Source: Aeromonas rivuli
GTDB taxonomy: Bacteria > Pseudomonadota > Gammaproteobacteria > Enterobacterales > Aeromonadaceae
Assembly: GCF_000820045.1 (NCBI RefSeq)
Contig: NZ_CDBJ01000071.1
Span: 116,084-152,406 of the forward strand
Direction: 5' to 3'
DNA: 36,323 nucleotides
Part shown: positions 9,394-17,801 of the stretch, one piece after another
Layout of the letters: each line of letters begins with the position of its first letter
How positions within the stretch are numbered: the stretch's first letter is position 1
Notes under the pieces: model-generated
What the model was told of the DNA's origin: nothing
Seen by the model: the letters and a program-made list of their open reading frames with translations, nothing else
Database searches by the model: none
Made by a program: the position numbers and the translations under genes

Positions 9394-10152
9394 GTGAAAC
9401 AAACCCAACGACATCTGGAGATACTGGACGTCCTGACGCGGCAGGGATTTGTCTCGACGGAAGACCTGGTGAGCCATTTCGACGTCAGCCCGCAGACCAT
9501 ACGCCGGGATCTGAACGATCTCGCCGAACAGAACAAGATACGTCGTCACCATGGCGGCGCCTCATTGCATTCGAGTACCGTCAATACCGCATACAGCGCC
9601 CGTAAAGTGATGCAGCTCAAGGAGAAAGAGCGCATCGCCCGCGAGGTGGCGGCCAACATTCCCGACGGCTCCTCCCTCTTTATCGACATCGGCACCACCA
9701 CAGAGGCCATTGCCCGGGCACTGCTCGATCACCGGGAATTGCGCGTCGTGACCAACAACCTCAACGTGGCCAGCATTCTGACCGCCAAGGATGATTTCAC
9801 CGTCATCATCGCCGGGGGCGAGATCCGCAACAGAGATGGCGGCATAGTGGGGGAGGCGACCCGTGACTTCATCGGCCAGTTCCGCATGGACTACGGTGTC
9901 ATCGGCATCTCCGGCATCGATGGTGACGGCTCATTGCTCGATTTCGACTATCACGAGGTGAAGATAGCCCAGGCCATCATCGCCCATTCCCGCCAGGTTT
10001 TTCTGGCCGCGGATCACACCAAATTCGGCCGTAACGCCATGGTGAACCTGGGCCACCTCAATCAGGTGCACGCCCTGTTCACCGACCAGCCCCCTCCCGA
10101 GAAGCTGATGCGCATCATGGCTCAGCATCAGATAGAGTGTCATATCTGCTGA
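9394..10152 (+). CDS. glpR: glycerol-3-phosphate regulon repressor (DeoR family)
   Basis: A 252-residue DeoR-type repressor. The N-terminal winged HTH (residues 5-58: ILDVLTRQGFVSTEDLV, SPQTIRRDLNDLAEQNKIRRHHGGA) is followed by a DeoRC sensor domain with FIDIGTTTEAIARAL, VTNNLNVA, GGEIRNRDGGIVGE and ADHTKFGRNAMVNLG. In the family, glycerol-3-phosphate binding releases DNA. The start is GTG at 9394, seven bases after CGGAG. It sits between glpT and glpD, all plus strand, whereas E. coli places glpR in the separate glpEGR locus. The operators it would bind lie at 7563, 7827, 7851 and 10612-10651. Confidence 0.95.
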   Translation: MKQTQRHLEILDVLTRQGFVSTEDLVSHFDVSPQTIRRDLNDLAEQNKIRRHHGGASLHSSTVNTAYSARKVMQLKEKERIAREVAANIPDGSSLFIDIGTTTEAIARALLDHRELRVVTNNLNVASILTAKDDFTVIIAGGEIRNRDGGIVGEATRDFIGQFRMDYGVIGISGIDGDGSLLDFDYHEVKIAQAIIAHSRQVFLAADHTKFGRNAMVNLGHLNQVHALFTDQPPPEKLMRIMAQHQIECHIC

Positions 10153-10210
10153 TGACCCCGGCGCCGCTCCCGCGGCGGTGCCGAGTCGTTTTTCCCGCAG
10201 TGCTTGGTCT

Positions 10211-10233
10211 GGCCGCCCACGGGCGGCCGTTTT
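10211..10233 (+). terminator. glpR terminator
   Basis: GGCCGCC (10211-10217) pairs with GGCGGCC (10222-10228) around a short loop and is followed by GTTTTG. It lies 58 bp after the glpR stop. Confidence 0.65.
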
Positions 10234-10605
10234 GATGGGGGAGTGCGCTTGCAGGGTGAGTCAACCCCCTTGCGGTGGCTTGCTGCACATCTCCTCGCTG
10301 CCGTTGCCGCTCCTCTGACCCCGCCTGCTCCCCATTTGCCCTGATATGGCGCCTTTATCCGCTCGCTGTTAGCCTGCACTCTGCACTCTGCGGCACAGGA
10401 GCGCGATCACCTGATTGTTTGCAGTCTTTCCCCTCCCCCTCGCTGATGCGTTGCCCCTGTCATGGGATGGCAACTGACGCCTATTAAGCTGCGTCATCGT
10501 CTGCTTTTTGCTGGTATCGAGACAGGTGGTGCCCCCTTGCTGCAAGGAGGGGGAGGCCGGATCCCTTTTTTTGCGGCTTGGCCTCTATCGCGATCACACT
10601 TTCAT
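10234..10605. other. non-coding gap between glpR and glpD
   Basis: The roughly 370 bases between the glpR terminator and the glpD operators hold no open frame with a credible start and coding character. Several short frames pass through on both strands. I see no strong hairpin or repeat here. Confidence 0.5.
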
Positions 10606-10611
10606 CACTAA

Positions 10612-10651
10612 ATGTTCGTTTATAGTTTTTTTATGCTCTAATATGAGCGAA
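10612..10651 (+). promoter_or_regulatory. glpD operator region (two GlpR-like sites)
   Basis: ATGTTCG-TTTA (10612-10622) is a perfect left half-site with a poor right half. TATGCTC-TAATAT-GAGCGAA (10632-10651) is a nearly symmetric site. Together they lie 50-90 bp upstream of glpD. A TCACA half-site at 10593-10597 could be part of a CRP site. A short palindrome TCGCC-TT-GGCGA (10663-10674) lies in the leader. Confidence 0.55.
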
Positions 10652-10700
10652 ATCAAACATTGTCGCCTTGGCGAACGCAAATATAAGAAAGTAGGTGAAC

Positions 10701-12188
10701 ATGAGCGAACATTATGATCTGGTCGTCGTCGGTGGCGGCATCAATGGGGTTGGCATCGCGGCGGATGCGGCCGGCCGTGGCCTGAAGGTAGCTTTGTTTG
10801 AGGCTCATGATCTCGCCTCGGCCACCTCGTCCAACTCCAGCAAGCTTATCCATGGCGGCCTGCGTTATCTCGAGCATTATGAGTTTCGCCTGGTGAAAGA
10901 GGCCCTGGCCGAGCGGGAAGTGCTGCTCGGCATGGCTCCCCATATCGCTCGCCCCATGCGCTTTCGTTTGCCCCATCGTCCCCATCTGCGTCCGGCCTGG
11001 ATGATCCGCGCCGGTCTGTTTCTGTATGACAACCTCGCCAAGCGCGACAAGCTCAAGGGCAGCTGCGGTGTGCGCTTCTTGCCGCAAGATGGCTTGAGAT
11101 CGGGGATCAGCAAGGGCTTCGAATATTCGGATGCCTGGGTTGATGACGCCAGACTGGTGGTGATCAATGCCATGATGGCGCGCAGCAAGGGGGCCGAGGT
11201 GCAGACCCGCACCCGCTGCGTCAAGGCGACCCGGGATGCCAAGTTATGGACCCTGACCCTGGAGCGCGAGGGGGGTGAGCGTTTCACCGTCACCTGCAAG
11301 GGGTTGGTCAATGCGGCGGGTCCCTGGGTCAAGACCTTCTATGACGAGGGGCTGCACGAGACATCCCCGCGCGGCATCCGACTCATCAAGGGCAGCCACA
11401 TCATAGTGCCGCGCATCCACGAGCGCGAAGAGGCCTATATCCTGCAAAACGAAGACCACCGCATCGTCTTCGTCATTCCCTACCAGCAGGATTTCTCCCT
11501 CATCGGCACCACCGATGTGGAGCACAGGGGCGATGCCCGCGACGCTCACATCAGCGACGCCGAAGTGAACTACCTGTGCAACGTGGTCAATGCCCACTTC
11601 ACCCGCAAGATAGCGCCGTCCGATGTGGTCTGGACCTATTCCGGGGTGCGACCGCTGTGCGATGACGAGTCCGACTCCCCCCAGGCGGTGACCCGGGATT
11701 ACACCCTCGAACTCAGTGGCGATGCCGATGGCGCGCCCCTGCTCTCGGTATTTGGTGGCAAACTCACCACCTACCGCAAGCTGGCCCAGGCCGCCTGTCA
11801 CAAACTCAAGCCCTGGTTTGCCCAGATGGGCGATGACTGGACCGCGTCCAGCCGCCTGCCCGGCGGCGAGTTCGATTGCAGCACCCAGGAGCTGGCCCGC
11901 GCCTATCGACTCGAGTTTGACTGGCTCGATGAGCGCAGTGCCCAGCGCATCAGCGAAGCCTATGGCGCTCAGGCCCGTCTCTGGTTGCAGCATGATCGTG
12001 GCGAGCACTTTGGTGCCGGCTTGTATGAATCCGAGGTGCGTTACCTGCTGGAACACGAGTGGGCGCACAGCCTGGAAGACATCCTGTGGCGCCGCAGCAA
12101 GTTGGGGCTGCGTCTGGATGCCCAGCAACAAGCCGCACTGCAAGCCTGGCTTGAGCAGTTCCACCACGCCCTGCCACAGGCCATGTAA
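10701..12188 (+). CDS. glpD: aerobic glycerol-3-phosphate dehydrogenase
   Basis: A peripheral inner-membrane flavoenzyme that oxidises glycerol-3-phosphate to dihydroxyacetone phosphate and passes electrons to ubiquinone. It has 495 residues (E. coli 501). The FAD-binding dinucleotide fold is at the N-terminus (DLVVVGGGINGVGIAADAAGRG), followed by ATSSNSSKLIHGGLRYLEHYEFRLV, PMRFRLPHRPHLRPAW, GFEYSDAWVDDARLV, IRLIKGSHIIVPR, GTTDVEHRGD and YSGVRPLCDDESDSPQ. The DUF/helical C-terminal domain is present. The ATG at 10701 follows AGGTG; an in-frame GTG lies two codons earlier. It is driven by its own GlpR-controlled promoter. Confidence 0.97.
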   Translation: MSEHYDLVVVGGGINGVGIAADAAGRGLKVALFEAHDLASATSSNSSKLIHGGLRYLEHYEFRLVKEALAEREVLLGMAPHIARPMRFRLPHRPHLRPAWMIRAGLFLYDNLAKRDKLKGSCGVRFLPQDGLRSGISKGFEYSDAWVDDARLVVINAMMARSKGAEVQTRTRCVKATRDAKLWTLTLEREGGERFTVTCKGLVNAAGPWVKTFYDEGLHETSPRGIRLIKGSHIIVPRIHEREEAYILQNEDHRIVFVIPYQQDFSLIGTTDVEHRGDARDAHISDAEVNYLCNVVNAHFTRKIAPSDVVWTYSGVRPLCDDESDSPQAVTRDYTLELSGDADGAPLLSVFGGKLTTYRKLAQAACHKLKPWFAQMGDDWTASSRLPGGEFDCSTQELARAYRLEFDWLDERSAQRISEAYGAQARLWLQHDRGEHFGAGLYESEVRYLLEHEWAHSLEDILWRRSKLGLRLDAQQQAALQAWLEQFHHALPQAM

Positions 12189-12223
12189 AGGATGAGGGCA
12201 TGTCCCGAGCATGCCCCGTCATC

Positions 12224-12267
12224 ACGAGCAGATGGCCACCACGGCCCGGCCGGTATCATCTGCTCGT
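12224..12267 (+). terminator. long-stem hairpin between glpD and glpQ
   Basis: ACGAGCAGATG (12224-12234) pairs perfectly with CATCTGCTCGT (12257-12267). The loop is itself GC-rich (GGCC near both ends). CATATTTTCC follows. A smaller GGGCATG/CATGCCC hairpin (12196-12216) precedes it. Probably the glpD terminator or an mRNA-stabilising structure that separates glpQ expression. Confidence 0.6.
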
Positions 12268-12399
12268 CATATTTTCCCTCTATAACAATGACCTGTCCCA
12301 TGACGGCGGTCTGACATATGACCCCAAGGTTGACCTGTGCCATCGATTGGCCGTTTGACTTACCTACCTGACCCTTCAATAACAACAAGAGCACCCAAG

Positions 12400-13482
12400 A
12401 TGAAACAAGTAGCCTTATCCCTTCTTGCCCTCTCCCTCGGCGCCACTCTCTCTCTGCCTGCACAGGCTGCCGATGAGGGCAAGGTCGTCATCGCCCACCG
12501 CGGCGCCTCCGGATATCTGCCCGAGCACACCCTGGCCTCCAAGGCCATGGCCTACGCCATGGGGGTGGATTATCTTGAGCAGGATCTGGTGATGACCAAG
12601 GATGACCAGCTGGTGGTGATGCACGATCACTTCCTCGATGGCATCACCGATGTGGCGGCGCGTTTCCCCGGCCGGGCCCGCGCCGATGGCCGCTACTATG
12701 TGGTGGACTTCACCCTGGCCGAGGTGCGCTCCCTGCGCATGACCGAGCCCTTCCAGCTGGTGGATGGCAAACAGGTGCCCGTCTACCCGGCCCGCTTCCC
12801 GCTGTGGCAGTCGGATTTTCGGATCCACACCTTCCAGGAAGAGATAGAGATGATCCAGGGTATGAACAAGAGCACCGGCAAGCAGGTCGGTATCTATCCC
12901 GAGATCAAGGCGCCCTGGTTCTTCCGTCACGAAGGCAAGGACATCTCCAAGGCGGTGCTCTCCGTGCTCAAGGAGTACGGTTACACCGACAAGCAGAGCA
13001 AGGTCTACCTGCAGAGCTTTGATGCCGATGAACTCAAGCGCATCAACGGCGAGCTGATGCCCGCCCTCGGCATGGACGTGAAACTGGTGCAGCTGATGGC
13101 CGAGACCGACTGGAACGAGACCATGGTCTACGACACCAAGGGCAAGGCGGCCCCCTATGACTATGACTGGATGTTCAAGCCGGGGGCCATGAAGACCATA
13201 GCCGCTTACGCCGACGGCATAGGCCCCTGGAAGCCGATGATAGTCACCGAGCCGGGTACCCCGGGCAAGCCGGTGTTCACCAGCATGGTCAAGGACGCCC
13301 ATGCTGCCGGGCTCAAGGTACACCCTTATACCTTCCGCCAGGACGAGGGCCAGATCCCGGCCTATGCCAAGGACTTCACCGACCTGCTCAACATCTTCCT
13401 CTATCAGGCGGATGTGGATGGGGTGTTCAGCGATTTCCCGGACAAGGCGGTCGCCGTCATCGAGGCTCACGGCAAAGCGTAA
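12400..13482 (+). CDS. glpQ: periplasmic glycerophosphodiester phosphodiesterase
   Basis: Hydrolyses glycerophosphodiesters such as glycerophosphocholine in the periplasm to glycerol-3-phosphate, which GlpT then imports. It has 360 residues. A signal peptide MKQVALSLLALSLGATLSLPAQA is cleaved before ADEG. The GDPD catalytic motif is VIAHRGASGYLPEHT, with the metal-site Glu/Asp in DYLEQDLVMTKDDQLVVMHDH and a second cluster YPEIKAPW. The start at 12400 is set by the signal peptide and by AAGAG. The frame extends to 12337 without one. It completes the glp cluster, 211 bp after glpD. Confidence 0.96.
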   Translation: MKQVALSLLALSLGATLSLPAQAADEGKVVIAHRGASGYLPEHTLASKAMAYAMGVDYLEQDLVMTKDDQLVVMHDHFLDGITDVAARFPGRARADGRYYVVDFTLAEVRSLRMTEPFQLVDGKQVPVYPARFPLWQSDFRIHTFQEEIEMIQGMNKSTGKQVGIYPEIKAPWFFRHEGKDISKAVLSVLKEYGYTDKQSKVYLQSFDADELKRINGELMPALGMDVKLVQLMAETDWNETMVYDTKGKAAPYDYDWMFKPGAMKTIAAYADGIGPWKPMIVTEPGTPGKPVFTSMVKDAHAAGLKVHPYTFRQDEGQIPAYAKDFTDLLNIFLYQADVDGVFSDFPDKAVAVIEAHGKA

Positions 13483-13506
13483 ATCAGGGCGCAACAGGGA
13501 AGAGCG

Positions 13507-13530
13507 AGCGGGGCCAGGTGCCCCGCTTTG
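13507..13530 (+). terminator. glpQ terminator
   Basis: AGCGGGGC (13507-13514) pairs with GCCCCGCT (13520-13527) around CAGGT, then TTGTT. It lies 24 bp after the glpQ stop. Confidence 0.8.
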
Positions 13531-13679
13531 TTATGGGCAGGCCACGGGGAAGCGAGCAGTCTGATCGTTTGCATGACCTGGCAACGCTGTGGGGAAGGGG
13601 GAGCAGTACCCGCCTTGGTGGATGAGGGGCCGCTCCATGACTGCGGTGGCATCATGATGTCAGGCTGAGCTGCTGCGAG

Positions 13680-13697
13680 TGTAATGTTTTATTTACG
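13680..13697. promoter_or_regulatory. upstream TyrR box
   Basis: TGTAAT-GTTTTA-TTTACG matches the TyrR consensus TGTAAA-N6-TTTACA with one mismatch per half. It lies 218 bp before aroF. The remainder of the 432-bp gap between glpQ and aroF holds no gene. Confidence 0.65.
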
Positions 13698-13773
13698 ATT
13701 TATGATTTTATGGCAAGTGGTACGGCCTATCTTATAGGTCTTTATCATTCCATATTGGTTGTTTATCCAGCTA

Positions 13774-13876
13774 TTGACAGCTTTTACCGCTGGTTACACT
13801 TGATTGTTTGTTTTTCCTTGGTAAGGTGGTGGCGGTTGCGTAACAAGGGGTGAACTGGTGTAAACATAAAGATACA
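13774..13876 (+). promoter_or_regulatory. aroF promoter region with proximal TyrR box
   Basis: TGTAAA-CATAAA-GATACA (13859-13876) has a perfect left TyrR half. It coincides with a possible -10 (TGTAAA) placed 17 bases after TTGCGT (13836-13841), giving a leader of about 44 bases. A second candidate promoter has a perfect TTGACA (13774-13779) and TACACT (13795-13800), but its spacer is only 15. A GTTACA half-site at 13794-13799 could be a third, weak box. TyrR with tyrosine would occlude the proximal promoter. Confidence 0.55.
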
Positions 13877-13914
13877 CCGCCCCTTTTGGCTTAGACAGTA
13901 GCGAGAATGACATC

Positions 13915-14988
13915 ATGCACAGAGATCCCCTGAACAACATCCACATCCAGTCCGAACAGGTCATGATCACCCCGGCCCAGCTCAAGGAGCGACTGCCCAT
14001 CTCGGAGCAGGCCCTGGCCTTCGTGCAAGGGGCGCGCAATACCATAGCCGACATCATTCACCGCCGGGATCATCGGCTGCTGGTGATCTGTGGACCCTGC
14101 TCCATTCATGACATGGACGCCGCCAAAGAGTACGCAACCCGACTCAAAGCGCTGCATGACGCCTATCAAGATTCTCTCTACATAGTGATGCGGGTCTACT
14201 TCGAGAAACCCCGCACCACGGTCGGCTGGAAGGGGTTTATCAATGATCCAGACCTGGACGGCACTTTCGATGTCGAGCTGGGACTGCACCGGGCCCGGGA
14301 ACTGCTCTGCTGGCTGGCCGAGCTGGAGTTGCCGCTGGCGACCGAGGCCCTCGACCCCATCAGCCCGCAATACCTGGCCGAGCTCTTCTCCTGGTCGGCC
14401 ATCGGTGCCCGCACCACCGAATCCCAGACTCACAGGGAGATGGCTTCCGGCCTCTCCATGCCGGTCGGTTTCAAGAACGGTACCGACGGTAACCTGGGAA
14501 CCGCCATCAATGCCCTGCAGGCGGCATCCAGTCCCCATGCCTTCATGGGCATCAATCAGCAGGGCCAGGTGGCGCTGTTGCAGACCCAGGGCAACCCGGA
14601 TGGCCACGTGATCCTGCGCGGCGGCAAGCACCCCAACTACGACTCGGTCAATGTCTCCCTGGCCGAGGAGGCGCTGGAAAAGGCGGGCCTGCTGCCGGGG
14701 TTGGTGGTGGATTGCAGCCATGGCAACTCCAGCAAGGATCACCGCTTGCAGCCCAAGGTGGCCGACAACGTCATCCACCAGATCCAGGAGGGGAACAGTT
14801 CCATCATTGGCGTCATGCTGGAATCGCACCTCAACGAGGGCAACCAGTCCAGCGAGCAGCCCAAGGCACAGATGCGCTACGGCGTCTCCATTACCGATGC
14901 TTGCATCGACTGGGAGACCACTGCCACGCTGCTGGATCGTTGTCACCAGCAGCTGGCGGCCCCGCTCAAGGCGCGTGCTCAGGGCTAA
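13915..14988 (+). CDS. aroF: 3-deoxy-D-arabino-heptulosonate-7-phosphate synthase, Tyr-sensitive
   Basis: First step of the shikimate pathway: condenses phosphoenolpyruvate with erythrose-4-phosphate to DAHP in the cytosol. It has 357 residues of the type I-alpha family and matches E. coli AroF: LLVICGPCSIHD, YFEKPRTTVGWKG, ATEALDPISPQYL, WSAIGARTTESQTHREMASG, VGFKNGTDG, RGGK, DCSHGNS and a C-terminal SVTDAC-like SITDACIDWE. Asn8, important for tyrosine inhibition of AroF, is present in PLNNIHI, as is the Pro of EALDPISP. Together with the adjacent tyrA and TyrR boxes this supports the tyrosine-regulated isozyme. The ribosome site is weak (GCGAGA). Confidence 0.95.
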   Translation: MHRDPLNNIHIQSEQVMITPAQLKERLPISEQALAFVQGARNTIADIIHRRDHRLLVICGPCSIHDMDAAKEYATRLKALHDAYQDSLYIVMRVYFEKPRTTVGWKGFINDPDLDGTFDVELGLHRARELLCWLAELELPLATEALDPISPQYLAELFSWSAIGARTTESQTHREMASGLSMPVGFKNGTDGNLGTAINALQAASSPHAFMGINQQGQVALLQTQGNPDGHVILRGGKHPNYDSVNVSLAEEALEKAGLLPGLVVDCSHGNSSKDHRLQPKVADNVIHQIQEGNSSIIGVMLESHLNEGNQSSEQPKAQMRYGVSITDACIDWETTATLLDRCHQQLAAPLKARAQG

Positions 14989-15024
14989 GCCATTGAGTCA
15001 CTGTGTGAAAATGTTGAATAATAG

Positions 15025-15045
15025 GGCGTCGCATCCGGCGACGCC
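15025..15045 (+). other. intercistronic hairpin between aroF and tyrA
   Basis: GGCGTCGC (15025-15032) pairs with GCGACGCC (15038-15045) with no T tract. It ends just before the AGGAAG ribosome site of tyrA. It may tune tyrA translation or protect the aroF end. Confidence 0.5.
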
Positions 15046-15059
15046 GTCAGGAAGATGTC

Positions 15060-16187
15060 ATGGCAGAAGAGTTGAATGCCCTCAGGGACAAGATAGATGT
15101 AGTCGATCGGCAGCTGCTTGATCTGCTGGCCCAGCGTCTGGCCCTGGTGGGGGAAGTGGGTGAGGTCAAGAGCCGTCATGGTCTGCCCATCTATGCCCCG
15201 GACAGGGAGGCGAGCATGTTGGCCGGTCGCCGGGTCGAGGCCGAACGGCTGGGGGTGCCCGGCGATCTGATTGAAGACGTGCTGCGCCGGGTGATGCGCG
15301 AATCCTATGCCAGCGAGAAAGATACCGGCTTCAAGTGCATCAATCCTGCCCTGGGCAAGATTGTCATTATCGGGGGCGAGGGGCAGCTGGGCCGGCTGTT
15401 TGGTCATATGTTCTCGCTCTCCGGCTACCGGGTCGAGACGCTGGAACAGGCCGACTGGTCGCGGGCTGACGAGATCCTGGCCGATGCGGGACTGGTGATG
15501 GTGGCGGTGCCCATCGACATCACCTGCCAGATCATCGACCGGTTGGGTACCCTGCCAGCAGATTGCCTGCTGGTGGATGTGACCAGCGTCAAGAGTCAGC
15601 CTCTGGCTCATATGCTGGCCACCCATACTGGGCCCGTGCTGGGTCTGCATCCCATGTTCGGTCCGGATGTGGCCAGCTTTGCCAAGCAGGTGATCGTCTG
15701 CTGCCTGGGTCGGGATCCGGCCGCCAGCCAATGGCTGCTCGAGCAGATGACCATCTGGGGCGCCCGCCTGCAACAGGTAGAGGCCAAGGCCCATGATGAG
15801 GCCATGACCCTCATTCAGGCGCTGCGCCACTTCGCCACCTTCGCTTATGGCTGGCATCTCTCCCAGGAGGGGGCGGATCTCGAACAACTGCTTGGCTTGA
15901 GCTCGCCCATCTACCGGTTGGAACTGGCCATGGTGGGGCGGCTGTTTGCCCAGGATCCCGAGCTCTACGCCGACATCATCCTCTCTTCACCCCAGAATCT
16001 GGCCATGGTGCGTCGCTACTTCGAGCGTTTCGGGGAGGTGTTGCACCTGCTGGAGCAAGGGGACAGGGCTGGTTTCATCACGGCATTTCGTCAGGTGTCC
16101 GACTTCTTCGGCCCCCACGCCGATCAGTTCCTCAAGGAGAGCCGCATGTTGCTGGCGCAGGCCAACGACCGGCGCCACTACGGTTAG
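15060..16187 (+). CDS. tyrA: bifunctional chorismate mutase / prephenate dehydrogenase
   Basis: Converts chorismate to prephenate and then oxidatively decarboxylates it to 4-hydroxyphenylpyruvate for tyrosine synthesis. It has 375 residues. The AroQ mutase domain spans about 1-90 ([63 protein letters not shown]). The NAD-binding site is [10 protein letters not shown] (near 103), where E. coli has GGGGQMGR. The dehydrogenase catalytic His lies in GLHPMFGPD, and [10 protein letters not shown] and [20 protein letters not shown] follow. AGGAAG lies six bases before the ATG. It is 71 bp after aroF, in one operon. Confidence 0.97.
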   Translation: MAEELNALRDKIDVVDRQLLDLLAQRLALVGEVGEVKSRHGLPIYAPDREASMLAGRRVEAERLGVPGDLIEDVLRRVMRESYASEKDTGFKCINPALGKIVIIGGEGQLGRLFGHMFSLSGYRVETLEQADWSRADEILADAGLVMVAVPIDITCQIIDRLGTLPADCLLVDVTSVKSQPLAHMLATHTGPVLGLHPMFGPDVASFAKQVIVCCLGRDPAASQWLLEQMTIWGARLQQVEAKAHDEAMTLIQALRHFATFAYGWHLSQEGADLEQLLGLSSPIYRLELAMVGRLFAQDPELYADIILSSPQNLAMVRRYFERFGEVLHLLEQGDRAGFITAFRQVSDFFGPHADQFLKESRMLLAQANDRRHYG

Positions 16188-16211
16188 TCTGGACAGCAAG
16201 CATGAATAGCA

Positions 16212-16236
16212 GAAGGGGCCCGCGGGCCCCTTCGTT
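16212..16236. terminator. tyrA/hdfR bidirectional terminator
   Basis: GAAGGGGC (16212-16219) pairs with GCCCCTTC (16226-16233). The full 22-base sequence is an almost loopless palindrome. GTTATGG follows on the plus strand and TGCTATT on the minus strand. It separates the convergent tyrA and hdfR. Confidence 0.75.
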
Positions 16237-16262
16237 ATGGCGTGATGAAACCACCATGGCCT

Positions 16263-17138
16263 TTAGTCAGCCGCAGGCACATAGAGCTCTGCATCGTCCC
16301 AGCCAAGGGGCAGGGTGAGCAGGGCATCGATCAACTCCCGGCGATCGGATTTTTCCAGATAGGCGAGATAGAGCGGACGGCGCAGGGGCTGGCCTCCTTC
16401 CACCAGATGCAGGCGCCCCTGCTCCAGGAAGGGGGTGACCATGCGCCGCGGCAGATAGGCGGCCCCACCGTTGGCGAGCACAAACTGCAACGCCATGCTG
16501 GCGGAGCTTGAGTGCAGCACCGGGGTCTTTTGCAGGCTCTGCAGGCGGCTTGGCTGCGGCTCGAAGCTGGTGCCCCAATCGAGATGGATGTGCGGCATCT
16601 GCATCAGGTTGTCGGCATTGGCGGCCGGGTCCCGGCTCACCAGCTCGAACACCAGCTCACCAATGGGGTGCAGGGCTATTTCGTCGATCTTGGTCGGCTC
16701 GGAGAGCAGCGCCAAGTCGAGGGAGCGCTCCAGCAACTGGCGGCAAAGGTGCTCGCGAGAGGCGGTCTCAAGCCTTACCGCGAGGCCGGGGGCCAGGGCG
16801 TAGACATGATTGAGCCAGTCGTTGAAATCCAGCTCCCAGAACACGGGAGGGGCGCCGATGGCAAGCTGCTGACTGAAGCCCGGGGAGAGGGCCACATCCT
16901 GCTTGGCACGGCCCAGGGTGTGCAAGATGGCGTCGGCATAGGGCAGCAGACGCTCCCCCGAGGCGGTCAGACGGATGTTGTTGCGATGACGGGCAAACAG
17001 ACTGACCCCGAGCTGCTGCTCGAGCTGGCGAATGCGAAAGCTCACCGCCGACTGGGTCAGATAGAGATTCTCGGCGGCGCGGCCAAAGTGACGGGTCTTG
17101 CTGACTTCGATGAAGGTGCGTAGCAGTTCGGTATCCAT
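16263..17138 (-). CDS. hdfR: LysR-family regulator HdfR homologue
   Basis: A 291-residue LysR-type regulator. The first 65 residues are nearly identical to E. coli HdfR (MDTELLRTFIEVSKTRHFGRAAENLYLTQSAVSFRIRQLE, ARHRNNIRLTASGERLLPYA). The effector domain is more diverged but the same length. HdfR in E. coli represses the flagellar master operon flhDC and activates gltBD; Aeromonas-type flagellar control differs, so targets here are uncertain. Its ATG shares one base with the stop codon of maoP (TGATG), so translation is probably coupled. In E. coli the two genes are adjacent but divergent. Confidence 0.9.
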   Translation of the reverse strand: MDTELLRTFIEVSKTRHFGRAAENLYLTQSAVSFRIRQLEQQLGVSLFARHRNNIRLTASGERLLPYADAILHTLGRAKQDVALSPGFSQQLAIGAPPVFWELDFNDWLNHVYALAPGLAVRLETASREHLCRQLLERSLDLALLSEPTKIDEIALHPIGELVFELVSRDPAANADNLMQMPHIHLDWGTSFEPQPSRLQSLQKTPVLHSSSASMALQFVLANGGAAYLPRRMVTPFLEQGRLHLVEGGQPLRRPLYLAYLEKSDRRELIDALLTLPLGWDDAELYVPAAD

Positions 17139-17512
17139 CAGTCGAGGGACTCGTCACCGCCACCCATGCCACCGCCCATGCTGCCGCTCCCGCCGAAGCT
17201 GCCAGCAGCCTCGTCACTGGCGCCACCGGCGACGGTGCAGAGGCGATGAACCCGCTTCGGGCCTATGACTTTGAGATACTTGAACCACACCTTGGCGTGA
17301 GGGTTGCTGCCGGGTTCACCCGCCTTGAGTTGCTCGGCGAAGGCGGTCTCTACCTCGTCGCGCGGCGCCAGGTTGCCCTGGTAGATGGCCAGCATGCTGG
17401 TGCCGTATTTTTCCAGACTGTCTGCTTCGGCGACGGTGAATTCACCACTGCGACGCAGGCCACGGGGAAAATGTTTGAAGTCGTTGAAACGCTTGTCTGA
17501 TTCGAAGCTCAT
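17138..17512 (-). CDS. maoP: macrodomain Ori organization protein MaoP (DUF413)
   Basis: A 124-residue DUF413 protein, homologue of E. coli MaoP (YifE), which acts with a short DNA site to organise the Ori region of the chromosome. Conserved pieces are RFNDFKHFPRGLRRSGEFTVAEADSLEKYG, an acidic/basic linker, and AKVWFKYLKVIGPKRVHRL. The C-terminus is a Gly/Ser-rich tail (about 95-124, GGSGSMGGGMGGG) ending in acidic residues, where E. coli has a short acidic end. The start at 17512 is supported by AAGAG seven bases upstream and by the homologue; the frame to 17665 is leader. It is the first gene of the pair with hdfR. Confidence 0.88.
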   Translation of the reverse strand: MSFESDKRFNDFKHFPRGLRRSGEFTVAEADSLEKYGTSMLAIYQGNLAPRDEVETAFAEQLKAGEPGSNPHAKVWFKYLKVIGPKRVHRLCTVAGGASDEAAGSFGGSGSMGGGMGGGDESLD

Positions 17513-17736
17513 AGTGCTCTTGTTCTGGTTAGTTTGACCTTTGCGGGCAAGTATCATCAGGCTTTTAAATAGTGCAAAATCAATTTTCTCACTATTTTGA
17601 TAAAAATGTTTTATTGAACTATTTACCCCTGTCTGTGGTGATGATTGTTGGGGTAAGTTGGCCAAAAAGTGAGAAAAATAACGGACTTATGACGCAGCGC
17701 GTCATCCCGTTGTCATTTTTTTTGCCCATTTTTGGC

Positions 17737-17764
17737 AAGGAAAAGGGCGCACAGTGGCGCCCTT
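17737..17764 (-). terminator. ecotin terminator
   Basis: Read on the minus strand, AAGGGCGC and GCGCCCTT (17757-17764 and 17743-17750) form an 8-bp stem around a 6-base loop and are followed by TTTTCCTT. It lies 38 bp after the eco stop. The AT-rich region 17513-17736 upstream of maoP contains several A/T runs but no gene. Confidence 0.8.
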
Positions 17765-17801
17765 GTCATTCAGTTCTGAGAGCCAAACTGGCCGCCCAAT
17801 G

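Noticed and set aside
10153..10694. Possible small RNA gene in the glpR-glpD gap
   Set aside because: No promoter-plus-terminator pair or recognisable structure beyond the glpR terminator.
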